This document shows, one piece after another, positions 1 to 8,324 of a stretch of DNA of 64,000 bases (its first letter is position 1; every line of letters begins with the position of its first letter). A model generated the notes under the pieces. It made no database searches and was not told the origin of the DNA. It saw only the letters and a program-made list of their open reading frames with translations. Where the stretch lies: positions 1 through 64,000 of the forward strand of contig JAJFVK010000017.1 in NCBI GenBank assembly GCA_021371795.1, written 5' to 3'. Position numbers and translations under genes: made by a program. Source of the stretch: Planctomycetaceae bacterium. GTDB taxonomy: Bacteria > Planctomycetota > Phycisphaerae > Sedimentisphaerales > UBA12454.

Positions 1-107
1 TTGCCGAGCGGTGCAGAAGTAAAGTGCCATTATTTTGACAGAAAAAACCGTAATTTTGTGATAAAAGTTTCAAAAAAATACCTAAAAAAGTTTAACTGAA
101 AATTATG

Positions 108-131
108 CCTCTAAAATGCGATTTTTAGAGG
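108..131. repeat. CCTCTAAAA hairpin (dispersed repeat family)
   Basis: A perfect 9-bp inverted repeat, cctctaaaa (108-116) and ttttagagg (123-131), around a 6-base loop. The flanking right side continues as gtggcctt. The same core words recur at 6819-7001, 45386-45484 and 54579-54597, so this is one member of a dispersed family. The 299 bases before the first gene otherwise hold AT-rich sequence and a promoter-like pair at 235-262. Confidence 0.6.
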
Positions 132-234
132 TGGCCTTAAGTTTTAATTTTAAATTTGCAATTAAACATTATGAGGAATCTATTAAGAGAGAAATTCCTC
201 TATTTTCAATAGCATTGGCAGTCATTTTTTGGGC

Positions 235-262
235 TTGCGTTTCAGGATAGAACGGGTATGAT
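235..262 (+). promoter_or_regulatory. candidate sigma-70 promoter of the SEL1 gene
   Basis: TTGCGT (235-240) and TATGAT (257-262) are separated by 16 bases, 37 bases before the start codon. AAGGAG at 287-292 gives a good ribosome binding site 7 bases before the ATG. Read by eye only. Confidence 0.4.
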
Positions 263-299
263 ACTCTGGTTGTAAATTTCAATTTTAAGGAGCTTTAAA

Positions 300-1070
300 A
301 TGAAACGGATTTTTGTTATATCCATCCTTTGTCTGACTTTGCTGGCAGGCAACGCATATTCAGCTAAAAAAACCAAAGAGCCAAAACCCAAAAAGATTAA
401 AGAAAAAGCGGTCATCGCAAGCGTCAATCCGGTTACGCCTGAATCGCAAATCAAACTCGCGACGATGTATCTCAAGGGCGAACAGGTAAAGCAGAGTTAC
501 GGTAAGGCGAAGAAATGGTTCTTCAATGCCGCAATGGCGGGCAATCTTGTCGCTCTGGAAAGTCTCGGCGAAATTTACAAAAACGGCAACGGCGGATGGA
601 ACTATAAAAAATTATTCAAAACGCTGAACGCCTCTGCGCAAAAGGGCGACGCGAAAGTTTATACCAACGTCGGTTACTGCTGGCGCGGCGGATTCGGCGT
701 CAAGCGAAGCGATTACAACGAAGCGGTGAAATGGTTCGGCAAATCAGCCAACGCAGGGCAGGGCAGCGGAATGTTCTATATGGGCTGGATGACCTACAAC
801 GGATTCGGCACTACGCAGAATTATGCCGAGGCGATGAACTGGTACAGCAAGGCCGCTCTGGTAAATTATGCCGATGCGCAGCACGCACTGGCGAACCTTT
901 ATATGGAAAGTCCGGCCGTCAAGCAGGATTACGTCGAGGCGTATAAGTGGCTGCTGCTGGCCGAGAAAAATGGCGGTGATGTTTTCGAAGATAAATATCT
1001 GGTCGGCAAAAAACTCAACGCTGCTCAAACCGCAGATGCGAAAACGAAAGCGAATGCGTTTGGACGGTAG
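300..1070 (+). CDS. secreted SEL1-repeat protein
   Basis: 256 residues. It has a clear N-terminal signal peptide (MKRIF, then a hydrophobic stretch ending AYSA) and a Lys/Pro-rich linker. From about residue 49 there are roughly five SEL1-type (TPR-like) repeats with the usual pattern A..LG..Y..G.GV...Y..A..W..KAA..G, for example around the FGVKRSDYNEAVKWFGKSA segment. SEL1 repeats form alpha-solenoids that mediate protein-protein contacts; the partner here is unknown. The protein probably acts in the periplasm. The start is supported by AAGGAG 7 bases upstream. It is a single-gene unit that ends in a short-period repeat. Confidence 0.85.
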   Translation: MKRIFVISILCLTLLAGNAYSAKKTKEPKPKKIKEKAVIASVNPVTPESQIKLATMYLKGEQVKQSYGKAKKWFFNAAMAGNLVALESLGEIYKNGNGGWNYKKLFKTLNASAQKGDAKVYTNVGYCWRGGFGVKRSDYNEAVKWFGKSANAGQGSGMFYMGWMTYNGFGTTQNYAEAMNWYSKAALVNYADAQHALANLYMESPAVKQDYVEAYKWLLLAEKNGGDVFEDKYLVGKKLNAAQTADAKTKANAFGR

Positions 1071-1164
1071 CCACGAAGACACAAAGACACTAAGAAAAAA
1101 TTATTAGACTGGATTCCTGCTTTCGCGGGAATGACATTGCTTTGTGCCTTGGTGCCTTAGTGGC
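1070..1164. repeat. octamer-based imperfect inverted repeat
   Basis: The left arm (1070-1094) and the reverse complement of the right arm (1140-1164) match at 20 of 25 positions. Both are built of 8-base units (cacgaaga, cacaaaga, cactaaga on the left). The centre carries a smaller hairpin-like stretch (ggattcctgctttcgcggga). It sits between the convergent SEL1 and TerB-like genes and could fold in RNA from either side. The element family is unnamed to me. Confidence 0.6.
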
Positions 1165-1172
1165 TAAATAGG

Positions 1173-1745
1173 TTATTCAAATGCTTGTGTCAGTTTGTCG
1201 AGCATTTTTTGTTCGGCTTTGGAAATTTTATCGCCGAAGCCAAGAAACCCGCCGGCAGCCTGCGCGACATCTTTCGCGTGGCCGATTAGATCTTTTTTAA
1301 GTGCATTCTTCTGTTGTTTGGTCAACTGTTCGCACAAGCCCTGTATGTAATGCTTCCACGCATTGAACAGCTTTACGTTCGGTTTGTATTTTAGCCAGCT
1401 TTTGAGCAGTGCGTAATCGGGGCTTTCTTTTGTGATGAATATTTCACATGCGGCGTCGAGTATGACCCGTCGTTCATTTTTGTCGATTTCGCCGTCCGCC
1501 CATGCGACTTCAATCAACGGAATCATCGCAAGAGACGCGATAACTTCCGGCCGAATCTCAAGCTCGACGAGTTTTTCCAGAACCTTGTCATTCGTAATGC
1601 CGGACACTGTGGCCAGCGACTTTTTCGACTCTTTCATTCGCTCCATTTTGTGAAGCTGGGCGATGAGTTCCCTGTCCTTCTTGATGAAAAAGAGGTCTTC
1701 TAAAGTTTGTGTTTGTTCTTTCTGGAAAAAATCCGATTCTATCAT
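1173..1745 (-). CDS. TerB-like (tellurite-resistance B fold) protein
   Basis: 190 residues, no signal peptide or membrane segment. The middle segment IPLIEVAWADGEIDKNERR, followed by an ILDAACE helix, is the acidic Asp/Glu signature of TerB-type helical domains, which bind metal in some members. The C-terminal segment GFLGFGDKISKAEQKMLDKL resembles the second acidic helix pair. Cytoplasmic; the function is not known beyond the fold, and no other ter genes are nearby. It is transcribed convergently with the SEL1 gene. The family assignment is by motif and should be read as TerB-like, not as tellurite resistance. Confidence 0.7.
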   Translation of the reverse strand: MIESDFFQKEQTQTLEDLFFIKKDRELIAQLHKMERMKESKKSLATVSGITNDKVLEKLVELEIRPEVIASLAMIPLIEVAWADGEIDKNERRVILDAACEIFITKESPDYALLKSWLKYKPNVKLFNAWKHYIQGLCEQLTKQQKNALKKDLIGHAKDVAQAAGGFLGFGDKISKAEQKMLDKLTQAFE

Positions 1746-1838
1746 AAGGCACCTTGAATCAATTCAAATTCGTTTAACGTTTAGTCAACAGCATATCATC
1801 AAATCAACAAAAATCAATTTTTTTATAAGGAGGACGCT

Positions 1839-2330
1839 ATGTCTATGAAAGTAATTTTGTCATTAATTTTGGTAAGTTCAATTATGTTCGCGGCGGGCTG
1901 TCATTTTCTGTACGATTTTTATCCCGCACAGATTAGCCCTTTGGCCGTCAAATACGCGGGCAGGGACGCTAACAGCATCGCGTGGTACGAAAAGAATCTG
2001 CACACCGCGCAAGAAGTCAGAAACGAGGTGATTGATGTTTATACCGGTGAACAGCTTCGGCTGGACTATCTTGCGAATCTCAATAAGGAAAAATATCAGC
2101 AGGTTCTCGGCGTTTTGGATGTGTCAATCAAACAGGCACAGGCAGACAGGCAATCGATGATTGGCACGATTGACCAGCCGGGCTGGCTGCTGACTGGTTT
2201 GCTGACGCTTCTGCCGGTAGGTTCGTATGTCGCGGGTTGGCGGACACTTTGGCCGAGCCACTACACAGAGGAAGAAGTCAAAGCTGAAGTAGCGAAAGCA
2301 ACTGCGACAACCACTACAACAACGGCGTAA
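1839..2330 (+). CDS. small lipoprotein of unknown function
   Basis: 163 residues. A type II signal sequence ends in a lipobox-like FAAGC with Cys at residue 21. A strong ribosome binding site, aaggagg (1827-1833), lies 5 bases before the ATG and decides this start over the ATG two codons later. The mature part is polar, with a hydrophobic stretch near the C-terminus (PGWLLTGLLTLLPVGSYVAG) that could be a membrane segment, and a Thr-rich tail. I do not recognise the family. Confidence 0.7.
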   Translation: MSMKVILSLILVSSIMFAAGCHFLYDFYPAQISPLAVKYAGRDANSIAWYEKNLHTAQEVRNEVIDVYTGEQLRLDYLANLNKEKYQQVLGVLDVSIKQAQADRQSMIGTIDQPGWLLTGLLTLLPVGSYVAGWRTLWPSHYTEEEVKAEVAKATATTTTTTA

Positions 2331-2334
2331 AATG

Positions 2335-2408
2335 AGTGAAGAGTTGAAGAATGCTTAATTTTGAATTTCAAATTAAATTCTTCACTCTTCACTATTAGTT
2401 ATTCACTA
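2335..2408. repeat. heptamer-periodic tract with inverted ends
   Basis: From 2353 to 2408 the sequence reads as eight consecutive 7-base units (gcttaat, tttgaat, ttcaaat, taaattc, ttcactc, ttcacta, ttagtta, ttcacta). The left flank agtgaagagttgaagaat (2335-2352) is nearly complementary to attcttcactcttcact (2377-2393), so the whole can form a hairpin between two convergent genes. The tract overlaps the last bases of the next gene. It is one of a set of similar tracts in this window. Confidence 0.65.
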
Positions 2409-3464
2409 AAGTTTTTTTCGTATGAACAGCAGACCGCCGATTCCGAGAATGGCGATTGTTGCCGGTTCTGGAATGGCTTTAAGCAGGTACGCGGTTTCAG
2501 TGCCGTTGAGTATTCCGACGCCGACAATCCAGCCGTCATCGTTAATGTCATAAGCGTATCGCAAGTTCCAGCCGAGTGATGGGTCTATTAAGTCATTGAG
2601 GTTTATATTGTGTCCGCTGTCGGTTGGGTCGAACATGCACGCTATGGCGTTGTTTTCGCTGTCCATTGCGTAGCCGATGATTTCGTTTGATATGTTGTTC
2701 GCGATGGCCAAACTGCCGAGGCCGTCGAGTAATGTGTTTGCTTTGCCGCCCGTTTCGTCGAAGAGGCACGCGACGCCCTCATTGCTTCCAACGATTTTTC
2801 CTGCGTCGTTTATTGAATATGCAAAGCTTTCTAAATCGCTAAGCGTGATGTTTCCACCACTATTGAAGATGCAGGCGAAGTAATTTCCGCCGGTGTCGGC
2901 TTCGATTCCAACGACTGTTCCGGTATTGTTAATGGAAAGCGCGTAGCTGTCTTTTGTACTTAATTGCGCATCGGTAGTGAAGTTGTATGCCTTGTTGTCA
3001 TATCTGCCGACGGTTATGCCCGCGTTGTTAATTGCGATTGCCATGCCGTTTCCGGATTTTATTGATGCGACCGAGCCTGCACTGGTAGTGAAAGAACAAG
3101 CCGATGTGTCTGTGCTGCTGTTCTGCGACCAGCCGACGATTTGACCGCTGTCATTGATTGAGTATGCGTAGCTGTCGGAATAGCCGGCAAGTGCGCCGAG
3201 GTTTGTATTGCTTCCGCTGCCTGTGTTGTCAAAAAGGCATGCGATGGTTGTGCCGCTTGCGGTTTGCGCTCTGCCGACAATTACACCATCATTGTTAATA
3301 CTATACGCATAGCTTGCTCCGCCGGTAGTGAGAGAACCGAGGTTTACAATTTCATAATCAACTGCCAGCGCAGAGTTGCAGAGTGCGAAAATTGCGAGCA
3401 GGATAAAAAATTGAAATGCGGACTTTGTGCGCGAACGCGCAACTACAAATCGGAAAATCTTCAT
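2406..3464 (-). CDS. PEP-CTERM protein with HAF-type repeats
   Basis: 352 residues. It has a long N-terminal signal sequence (ending NSALA) and a C-terminal PEP-CTERM sorting signal: the IPEPATIAILGIG motif, a hydrophobic stretch, then RKKL. Between them are seven to eight beta-type repeats of the form AYSINNxGxIVGxxx...ACxF, about 35-45 residues each, matching the extracellular HAF repeat pattern. PEP-CTERM proteins are normally processed by an exosortase and exported to the surface or matrix. No exosortase gene is in this window. Probably structural or adhesive; no catalytic motif seen. Confidence 0.85.
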   Translation of the reverse strand: MKIFRFVVARSRTKSAFQFFILLAIFALCNSALAVDYEIVNLGSLTTGGASYAYSINNDGVIVGRAQTASGTTIACLFDNTGSGSNTNLGALAGYSDSYAYSINDSGQIVGWSQNSSTDTSACSFTTSAGSVASIKSGNGMAIAINNAGITVGRYDNKAYNFTTDAQLSTKDSYALSINNTGTVVGIEADTGGNYFACIFNSGGNITLSDLESFAYSINDAGKIVGSNEGVACLFDETGGKANTLLDGLGSLAIANNISNEIIGYAMDSENNAIACMFDPTDSGHNINLNDLIDPSLGWNLRYAYDINDDGWIVGVGILNGTETAYLLKAIPEPATIAILGIGGLLFIRKKL

Positions 3465-3633
3465 AACTTCGTCTCTTCCAGAAAAACTACATTACATTAA
3501 ACTGACATAATGAGCTTTTCTCCGATTTGGCTTTGTGATGAAACCAACTAACTCCCAATTGTGCGGTATTCTACCATAATCGCTTTAATTTGTCAAGAAA
3601 ATTGTAACACTTTAGCCATATGTTTTTAATTGA

Positions 3634-3703
3634 GGAAAAATGGGGACAGGCACAGCACGCCGCTAAAAACCGCGGCTTAGCTTGAGCCAGTCCCCATTTT
3701 TCC
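3634..3703. repeat. REP-like palindrome (ggggacagg type)
   Basis: A 14-bp perfect inverted repeat, ggaaaaatggggac (3634-3647) and gtccccatttttcc (3690-3703), extends by 4 more bases with one mismatch. It encloses a second hairpin, gccgc/gcggc (3659-3663 and 3672-3676). The AAAATGGGGACAGGC word is typical of REP sequences mobilised by Y1-family (RAYT) transposases; no such transposase is in the window. The rest of the 355-base gap 3465-3819 is AT-rich and holds nothing else I can name. Confidence 0.65.
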
Positions 3704-3819
3704 GGACTTTCAGGCCCAAAACGCGGATTTTTGAATAGCATTTTGTTTGTTATTTTACCGGCATAAAATGACGATATAAACCGAGTATAAAATGTGTTTT
3801 ATGCAGGAACTTTCTATAT

Positions 3820-5427
3820 ATGTCAGATAAACAACGCAAAATTCTTGTTATTGATGATAGTATGACAAACCTGACGCTGCTCAAGGCGCACCTTGGCAAT
3901 ATGGGGCTTGTTCCGCTTTTGGCAAGCAACGCGATTGAAGGTATCAACATTGCGATAGAGCAAAAGCCGGATGTTATTCTGCTCGACGTGATGATGCCGG
4001 ATATTGACGGCTTCGAGACGTGCAGACGTTTGAAAGCGGATACACGTACATCTTCGATTCCGATAATTTTCGTTTCTGCAAAAGACCAGAGCGAAGATAA
4101 AATCAGCGGCCTGAAACTCGGCGCGATTGATTATGTAACCAAACCATTCAACAAAGGCGAACTGCAGGCACGCATCGGTATTGTTCTGAAGATGATAGAC
4201 CTGCAGGAAAAACTTTTTTTGCAGGCGAATACTGACGAGCTTACGCAACTTGCCAACCGTCGGCACTTCTTCCAGATGCTCGACTATGAACTTCGACAGG
4301 CGAAAATCCGCGGCGGTTCTATCGCTGTGATGATGTTTGACGTTGATCATTTCAAGAAATTCAACGACACTTACGGCCATCTTTCAGGCGATAAAATTTT
4401 GCAGCAGGTCGGCAAGATTCTCAAAGAAAGCATTTATCCGATGGATATGGCTGCCCGTTACGGCGGCGAAGAATTTGTTATAATGATGCCTGGAATGCCG
4501 GTCGAGATTGCCACGCAAAGAGCCAACAAGCTCATCAAAATAATCGACGAAAGTCATTGGGAAGTCGATGGCAAAGAAATTTCCGTTACGTGCAGTGCAG
4601 GCGTTGCCGTTTTTGACGGCGGCGACAAGGCTGACCCGTACGAATTGATTCGCAGAGCTGACAATGCACTTTACACCGCGAAGAATCGCGGCAGAAATTG
4701 CGTTGTGCCGTATTCGGCGATAGATAAGCAGGAAGTTGTTACAACGCACGAAAGCAGCGATTTTCAGGAACTGCAGAGCAAAATATCCACGCTTGCGATG
4801 CAGGTTAAACAGCAGACGCTTGGGATCGTTCAATCGTTCACAAAAGCGATTGTCGGCAAAGACCCGTATCACGCAATTCATATGGACAATGTAAAGATTT
4901 ATGTTCAGGCGATTGCCCGCAAGATGGAAGTTTCGCAAATATTGATTGAGCAGCTCGGCGTTTGTGCAACGCTGCACGACCTGGGCAAAATCGTAATTCC
5001 AAATGAAATTCTGCACAAACTCCAGCAGCTTAGCGAAGAAGAAATGAGGATTATGCAGCGGCATCCGATTGTCAGCGCTGAAATACTTTCGCCGATAGGT
5101 GTGTTCAATCAGGAGATTGTGATTATCCGTCATCATCACGAAAATTTCGACGGCACAGGATATCCAAACGGTCTTGTCGGGAAAAATATTCCGATAGGCG
5201 CCAGAATACTGGCGGTAGCAAATGTGTTTGACGCGATGACATCGGCCAAGCCGTGGAATCCAAATCCGAAATCAGGCGATGAATCGCTGAAAGAGATAGT
5301 AAGTTTGAGCGGTTCACAGTTCGACCCTGAAGTTGTGGATGCGTTCAAAAAGGTGTACGAAGAAAACAAAACCGCCTGGCCGCTTACACAGAAACAGCCA
5401 ATAGATTCAATGGCGTTGAGTGTTTAA
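3820..5427 (+). CDS. REC-GGDEF-HD-GYP c-di-GMP response regulator
   Basis: 535 residues, three domains. An N-terminal receiver spans about 5-125 (IDD acidic pair, phospho-acceptor D56, K108). A diguanylate cyclase domain spans about 135-300 with GGEEF at 215-219. An HD-GYP phosphodiesterase spans about 335-500 (HD at 386-387, HHENFDGTGYP at 439-449). It could both make and break c-di-GMP under control of a sensor kinase. Upstream of GGEEF the inhibitory-site Arg is absent (Y206 at the Arg position of RxxD). In the HD-GYP domain the usual AVAD metal-ligand segment reads AVAN (N468). Cytoplasmic, apparently monocistronic. The partner kinase is not identifiable from position. Confidence 0.92.
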   Translation: MSDKQRKILVIDDSMTNLTLLKAHLGNMGLVPLLASNAIEGINIAIEQKPDVILLDVMMPDIDGFETCRRLKADTRTSSIPIIFVSAKDQSEDKISGLKLGAIDYVTKPFNKGELQARIGIVLKMIDLQEKLFLQANTDELTQLANRRHFFQMLDYELRQAKIRGGSIAVMMFDVDHFKKFNDTYGHLSGDKILQQVGKILKESIYPMDMAARYGGEEFVIMMPGMPVEIATQRANKLIKIIDESHWEVDGKEISVTCSAGVAVFDGGDKADPYELIRRADNALYTAKNRGRNCVVPYSAIDKQEVVTTHESSDFQELQSKISTLAMQVKQQTLGIVQSFTKAIVGKDPYHAIHMDNVKIYVQAIARKMEVSQILIEQLGVCATLHDLGKIVIPNEILHKLQQLSEEEMRIMQRHPIVSAEILSPIGVFNQEIVIIRHHHENFDGTGYPNGLVGKNIPIGARILAVANVFDAMTSAKPWNPNPKSGDESLKEIVSLSGSQFDPEVVDAFKKVYEENKTAWPLTQKQPIDSMALSV

Positions 5428-5445
5428 GATTGAAGAATGAAATTT

Positions 5446-5487
5446 TTAATTAAATATTAAATATTAAAAATTAAAAATTATTTCTTA
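5446..5487. repeat. heptamer-periodic AT tract
   Basis: Six consecutive 7-base units (ttaatta, aatatta, aatatta, aaaatta, aaaatta, tttctta) lie between the convergent c-di-GMP regulator and dnaA and include the dnaA stop codon (5478-5480). Confidence 0.6.
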
Positions 5488-6782
5488 ATTCGTTTTGTAA
5501 GCTCGGTGATTTGTGCCTGAATTTTTTCATCAGACTTTTCCAGTTTCATAATTTTTCCGCAGGCGTGCATAACGGTAGTGTGGTCTCTTCCGCCGAGGTG
5601 GCCGCCGATTTCCTCAAGACTGTGGCTCGTTAAATTCCTCGCAAGGTACATACATATCTGCCGCGGCATTGTAATGCTCTGACTTCGCTTTTTGCTCTGC
5701 AAGTCAGCGGGGCGGACGTCGTAATACGTCGTAACGGCTTTTATAATGTCCGTTATTGTTATGCTTCTGTCGCCGCTGTCGGCATCGCCGAGAGTTGCCT
5801 TTGCGAAGTCTTTTGTGATTTCCTGTCCGCTGCTGCCGACCAGCGCGTAGATCATCGTTAATGCGCCTTCAATCTCGCGGATGTTGGCTTTTACTTTTGA
5901 CGCGATATACTCGGCGGCATCATCCGTAATTTTCATTCCGCGAAGTTTGGCTTTTTTCTGCACAATCGCGATTCTTGTTTCATGAGTCGGCGGGTCGATT
6001 CTTGCCACCAGTCCGCATTTGAATCTGCTTGTAAGTCTTTCCGGAAGTGTCGGTATCTCGCCAGGCGGGGCGTCTGCGCTCAAGACGATTTGACTGCGAT
6101 TGTCGTACAGCGCGTTGAACGTATGGAAAAATTCTTCCTGACTCTGGTCGCGTTCTCGCAGGAACTGTACATCGTCGATTACCAAAAGGTCAACCGTTCT
6201 GAACTGGTTCTTGAACTGCGCAAGTGTGCCGGCCTCAATCGCGTTGATGAATCGGTTTACAAATTCCTCACAGCTTATAAACTGAATCTTTGCGTTCGGC
6301 AGCGAATTTACCGTCTCACGGCAGATTGCGTGCAGCAGGTGCGTCTTGCCGAGTCCTACCGTTCCGTAAATGAACAGCGGATTATATGTTTGCCCCGGCG
6401 ATTTGCTGACAGCTACGCAGCTTGCGTGCGCCAGACGATTGCACGGCCCGACAACGAAATTGTCGAACGTGTAGTCGGGATGAAGTTTGAGCGGAACGAT
6501 TGGTCTGCTGACTTCGCCTGTGTGATTCTGGCCGGAGAATTTGACGGTTACAAGATGGCCGGTGATTTGCTGCGCAGCGAGCGTGAAACTGCTTGTGCAG
6601 ACGTCCTGCAGGAAGCCTGCACTTTGAGCGTCCGGGCATTCGATTTCGAGTTGTCCGCCGCTGAAATTTTTATATTTTAACGTGTCAAACCAGCTTCTGC
6701 TGTTCACCGGGTCGAGAACCTTAACCCGGTCTATTATTGCATCAAATATTTCTGTTGAGTTTTGAGCCAAAGACTTCCTCAC
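5478..6782 (-). CDS. dnaA: chromosomal replication initiator DnaA
   Basis: 434 residues, normal for the family. The N-terminal oligomerisation domain covers about 1-85. The AAA+ ATPase domain has Walker A GTVGLGKTH (140-148), Walker B LLVIDDVQF and sensor segments. The C-terminal helix-turn-helix DNA-binding domain carries the DnaA signature GGRDHTTVMHA. It binds DnaA boxes and opens the origin. The neighbours are unusual: dnaN, recF and gyrB are absent, and the flanks are a c-di-GMP regulator and ftsY. The upstream 419 bases contain a repeat element but no exact TTATNCACA box that I could find. Confidence 0.97.
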   Translation of the reverse strand: MRKSLAQNSTEIFDAIIDRVKVLDPVNSRSWFDTLKYKNFSGGQLEIECPDAQSAGFLQDVCTSSFTLAAQQITGHLVTVKFSGQNHTGEVSRPIVPLKLHPDYTFDNFVVGPCNRLAHASCVAVSKSPGQTYNPLFIYGTVGLGKTHLLHAICRETVNSLPNAKIQFISCEEFVNRFINAIEAGTLAQFKNQFRTVDLLVIDDVQFLRERDQSQEEFFHTFNALYDNRSQIVLSADAPPGEIPTLPERLTSRFKCGLVARIDPPTHETRIAIVQKKAKLRGMKITDDAAEYIASKVKANIREIEGALTMIYALVGSSGQEITKDFAKATLGDADSGDRSITITDIIKAVTTYYDVRPADLQSKKRSQSITMPRQICMYLARNLTSHSLEEIGGHLGGRDHTTVMHACGKIMKLEKSDEKIQAQITELTKRIKK

Positions 6783-6818
6783 TTCGTATTACAGGATTTA
6801 AAGTATAGAATATAACTT

Positions 6819-7001
6819 AAGGCAACCTCTAAAAATTCATTTTGGCTTCGACCGGCTGCAATTCCCGCCGTCATCGTTATCGAGCCAAAATCGTCCTCAA
6901 TGTAGGGTTGCAACTACACTTGCGGCGATTTTGACTCTGCTGCCTCGCCTGCGAAAATTTCGCTTGGTCTCGCTTTAAAAGCAATTTTTAGAGGCAGCCT
7001 T
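6819..7001. repeat. inverted-repeat element, CCTCTAAAAA family (MITE-like)
   Basis: The left end aaggcaacctctaaaaatt (6819-6837) is matched in inverse by aatttttagaggcagcctt (6983-7001), 17 of 19 identical. The 145 bases between do not encode a credible protein. Size and terminal inverted repeats suggest a small non-autonomous element. It fills much of the dnaA-ftsY gap (6783-7201). The rest of that gap is AT-rich with a weak inverted repeat near 7130-7170 and no clear origin signal. Confidence 0.6.
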
Positions 7002-7201
7002 TAGCGAACATATAATAGTAAATTGTAAGTTTTTAGTTGTCAACTTAAAACTCATATCTTAATATTCTATCCTGTTTATACCACAGGTATATTAATATCG
7101 CGTTGAAATGTTAGTAAATCATAACACCAGCTTCGCTAAGTTGCGATGTACAGTCGCAGTTTTTTATTACCACCGGTATTAAGCAATTTTAAGGAAATGA
7201 T

Positions 7202-8125
7202 ATGGGAATTTTTACAAAGACACTTGATTATCTCAAAGGTCAGCTCGGCAAGACGCGAGACAAGATTAAATCTTCGCTGCAAAGTATCTTGACGCTCGGC
7301 CGGGACATCGACGATGCGCTTCTCGAACAGCTTGAGGAAACGCTTGTCGGCGACGACATCGGCATTGAGACGACAGAAAAACTCATCGGGGATTTACGCA
7401 AGGCGTACAAAGAGAAAAAAATTCTCAAGACAGACGACATCATCCCTTTCTTAAAAGAACATATGAAAGGTTACTGGCCGGAACAGGACAGGAAATTGAA
7501 ATTGTCGCCGACTAAGCCGACGGTCATTCTTATCGCCGGTGTCAACGGCAGCGGCAAAACGACCAGCATTGCCAAACTGGCGTATATGTTGAGCCGGAAT
7601 AAGGAAAAGGTAATCGTTGCCGCCTGCGATACGTTCCGCGCAGCAGCGGTAGAACAACTCACAATCTGGTCGCAGCGCATCGGCGTTGAAATCGTCAAGC
7701 ATGAACAAAATTCCGACCCCGCGGCTGTTGCGTATGATGCCTGTGCAGCGGCTCTTGCCAGAAAAGCTGATTATCTGATTCTCGACACCGCAGGCAGACT
7801 GCACACGCAGAAAAACCTGATGAAGGAACTTGAAAAGATTCGCGATGTAGTAACAAAGCAAATCCCAACCGCGCCGCACGAAGTTTTACTTGTTCTCGAT
7901 GCGACCACCGGCCAAAACGCGATTACGCAGGCCAAGATGTTCACGCAGTCGGTGAATGTCAGCGGCATCTTCCTTGCCAAACTCGACGGCACTGCTCGCG
8001 GCGGTATCGTTATCGCGATTAAAGACCAGCTTAATATTCCGGTAAAGTTTATCGGACTTGGCGAAAAGCCGGATGATATTGCCGAGTTTGACCCTGCGAC
8101 TTTCGTTGAGGCATTATTTAATTGA
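7202..8125 (+). CDS. ftsY: signal recognition particle receptor FtsY
   Basis: 307 residues. The NG GTPase domain is complete: helical N domain at about 20-95, G1 GVNGSGKTT (113-121), DTFRAAA, G3 DTAGRLHT and LDGTARGG. The acidic A domain of enterobacterial FtsY is missing, as in many phyla. It docks SRP-bound ribosomes at the inner membrane for co-translational insertion. The start is supported by an aaggaa stretch a few bases upstream. Divergent from dnaA. Confidence 0.96.
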   Translation: MGIFTKTLDYLKGQLGKTRDKIKSSLQSILTLGRDIDDALLEQLEETLVGDDIGIETTEKLIGDLRKAYKEKKILKTDDIIPFLKEHMKGYWPEQDRKLKLSPTKPTVILIAGVNGSGKTTSIAKLAYMLSRNKEKVIVAACDTFRAAAVEQLTIWSQRIGVEIVKHEQNSDPAAVAYDACAAALARKADYLILDTAGRLHTQKNLMKELEKIRDVVTKQIPTAPHEVLLVLDATTGQNAITQAKMFTQSVNVSGIFLAKLDGTARGGIVIAIKDQLNIPVKFIGLGEKPDDIAEFDPATFVEALFN

Positions 8126-8264
8126 TGATTTCAAATAAACAATTAAACAAGGTCTTTTTGGAAATAACAGGTTATCAGTATTAAAAATGGCGTTTTGAAA
8201 TAATGTAATTTTTGATGTAACTTGTTTGTCTGTAAGCGGTTAATAATAATTTTCTGCTTATTTT

Positions 8265-8293
8265 TTGCTTTTTGCCATTTTATTTGTTATAAT
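8265..8293 (+). promoter_or_regulatory. consensus-like promoter of the small ORF/RNA unit
   Basis: TTGCTT (8265-8270), a 17-base spacer and a perfect TATAAT (8288-8293). Transcription would begin near 8300 and run into the terminator at 8469-8495, giving an RNA of about 195 bases. Confidence 0.6.
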
Positions 8294-8324
8294 GCGTTCG
8301 CTGCTTTCAGGAAAGGAACGAAGA

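Noticed and set aside
4384-5139. 251-codon open frame opposite the c-di-GMP regulator
   Set aside because: Shadow frame of GGDEF/HD-GYP coding sequence with no own signals.
5982-6680. 232-codon open frame opposite dnaA
   Set aside because: Antisense to the conserved AAA+ domain; protein has an implausible Arg/Cys-rich composition.
7060-7180. Origin of replication with DnaA boxes upstream of dnaA
   Set aside because: The best candidate (ttataccaca) has an extra base; no cluster of exact or one-mismatch boxes was seen.
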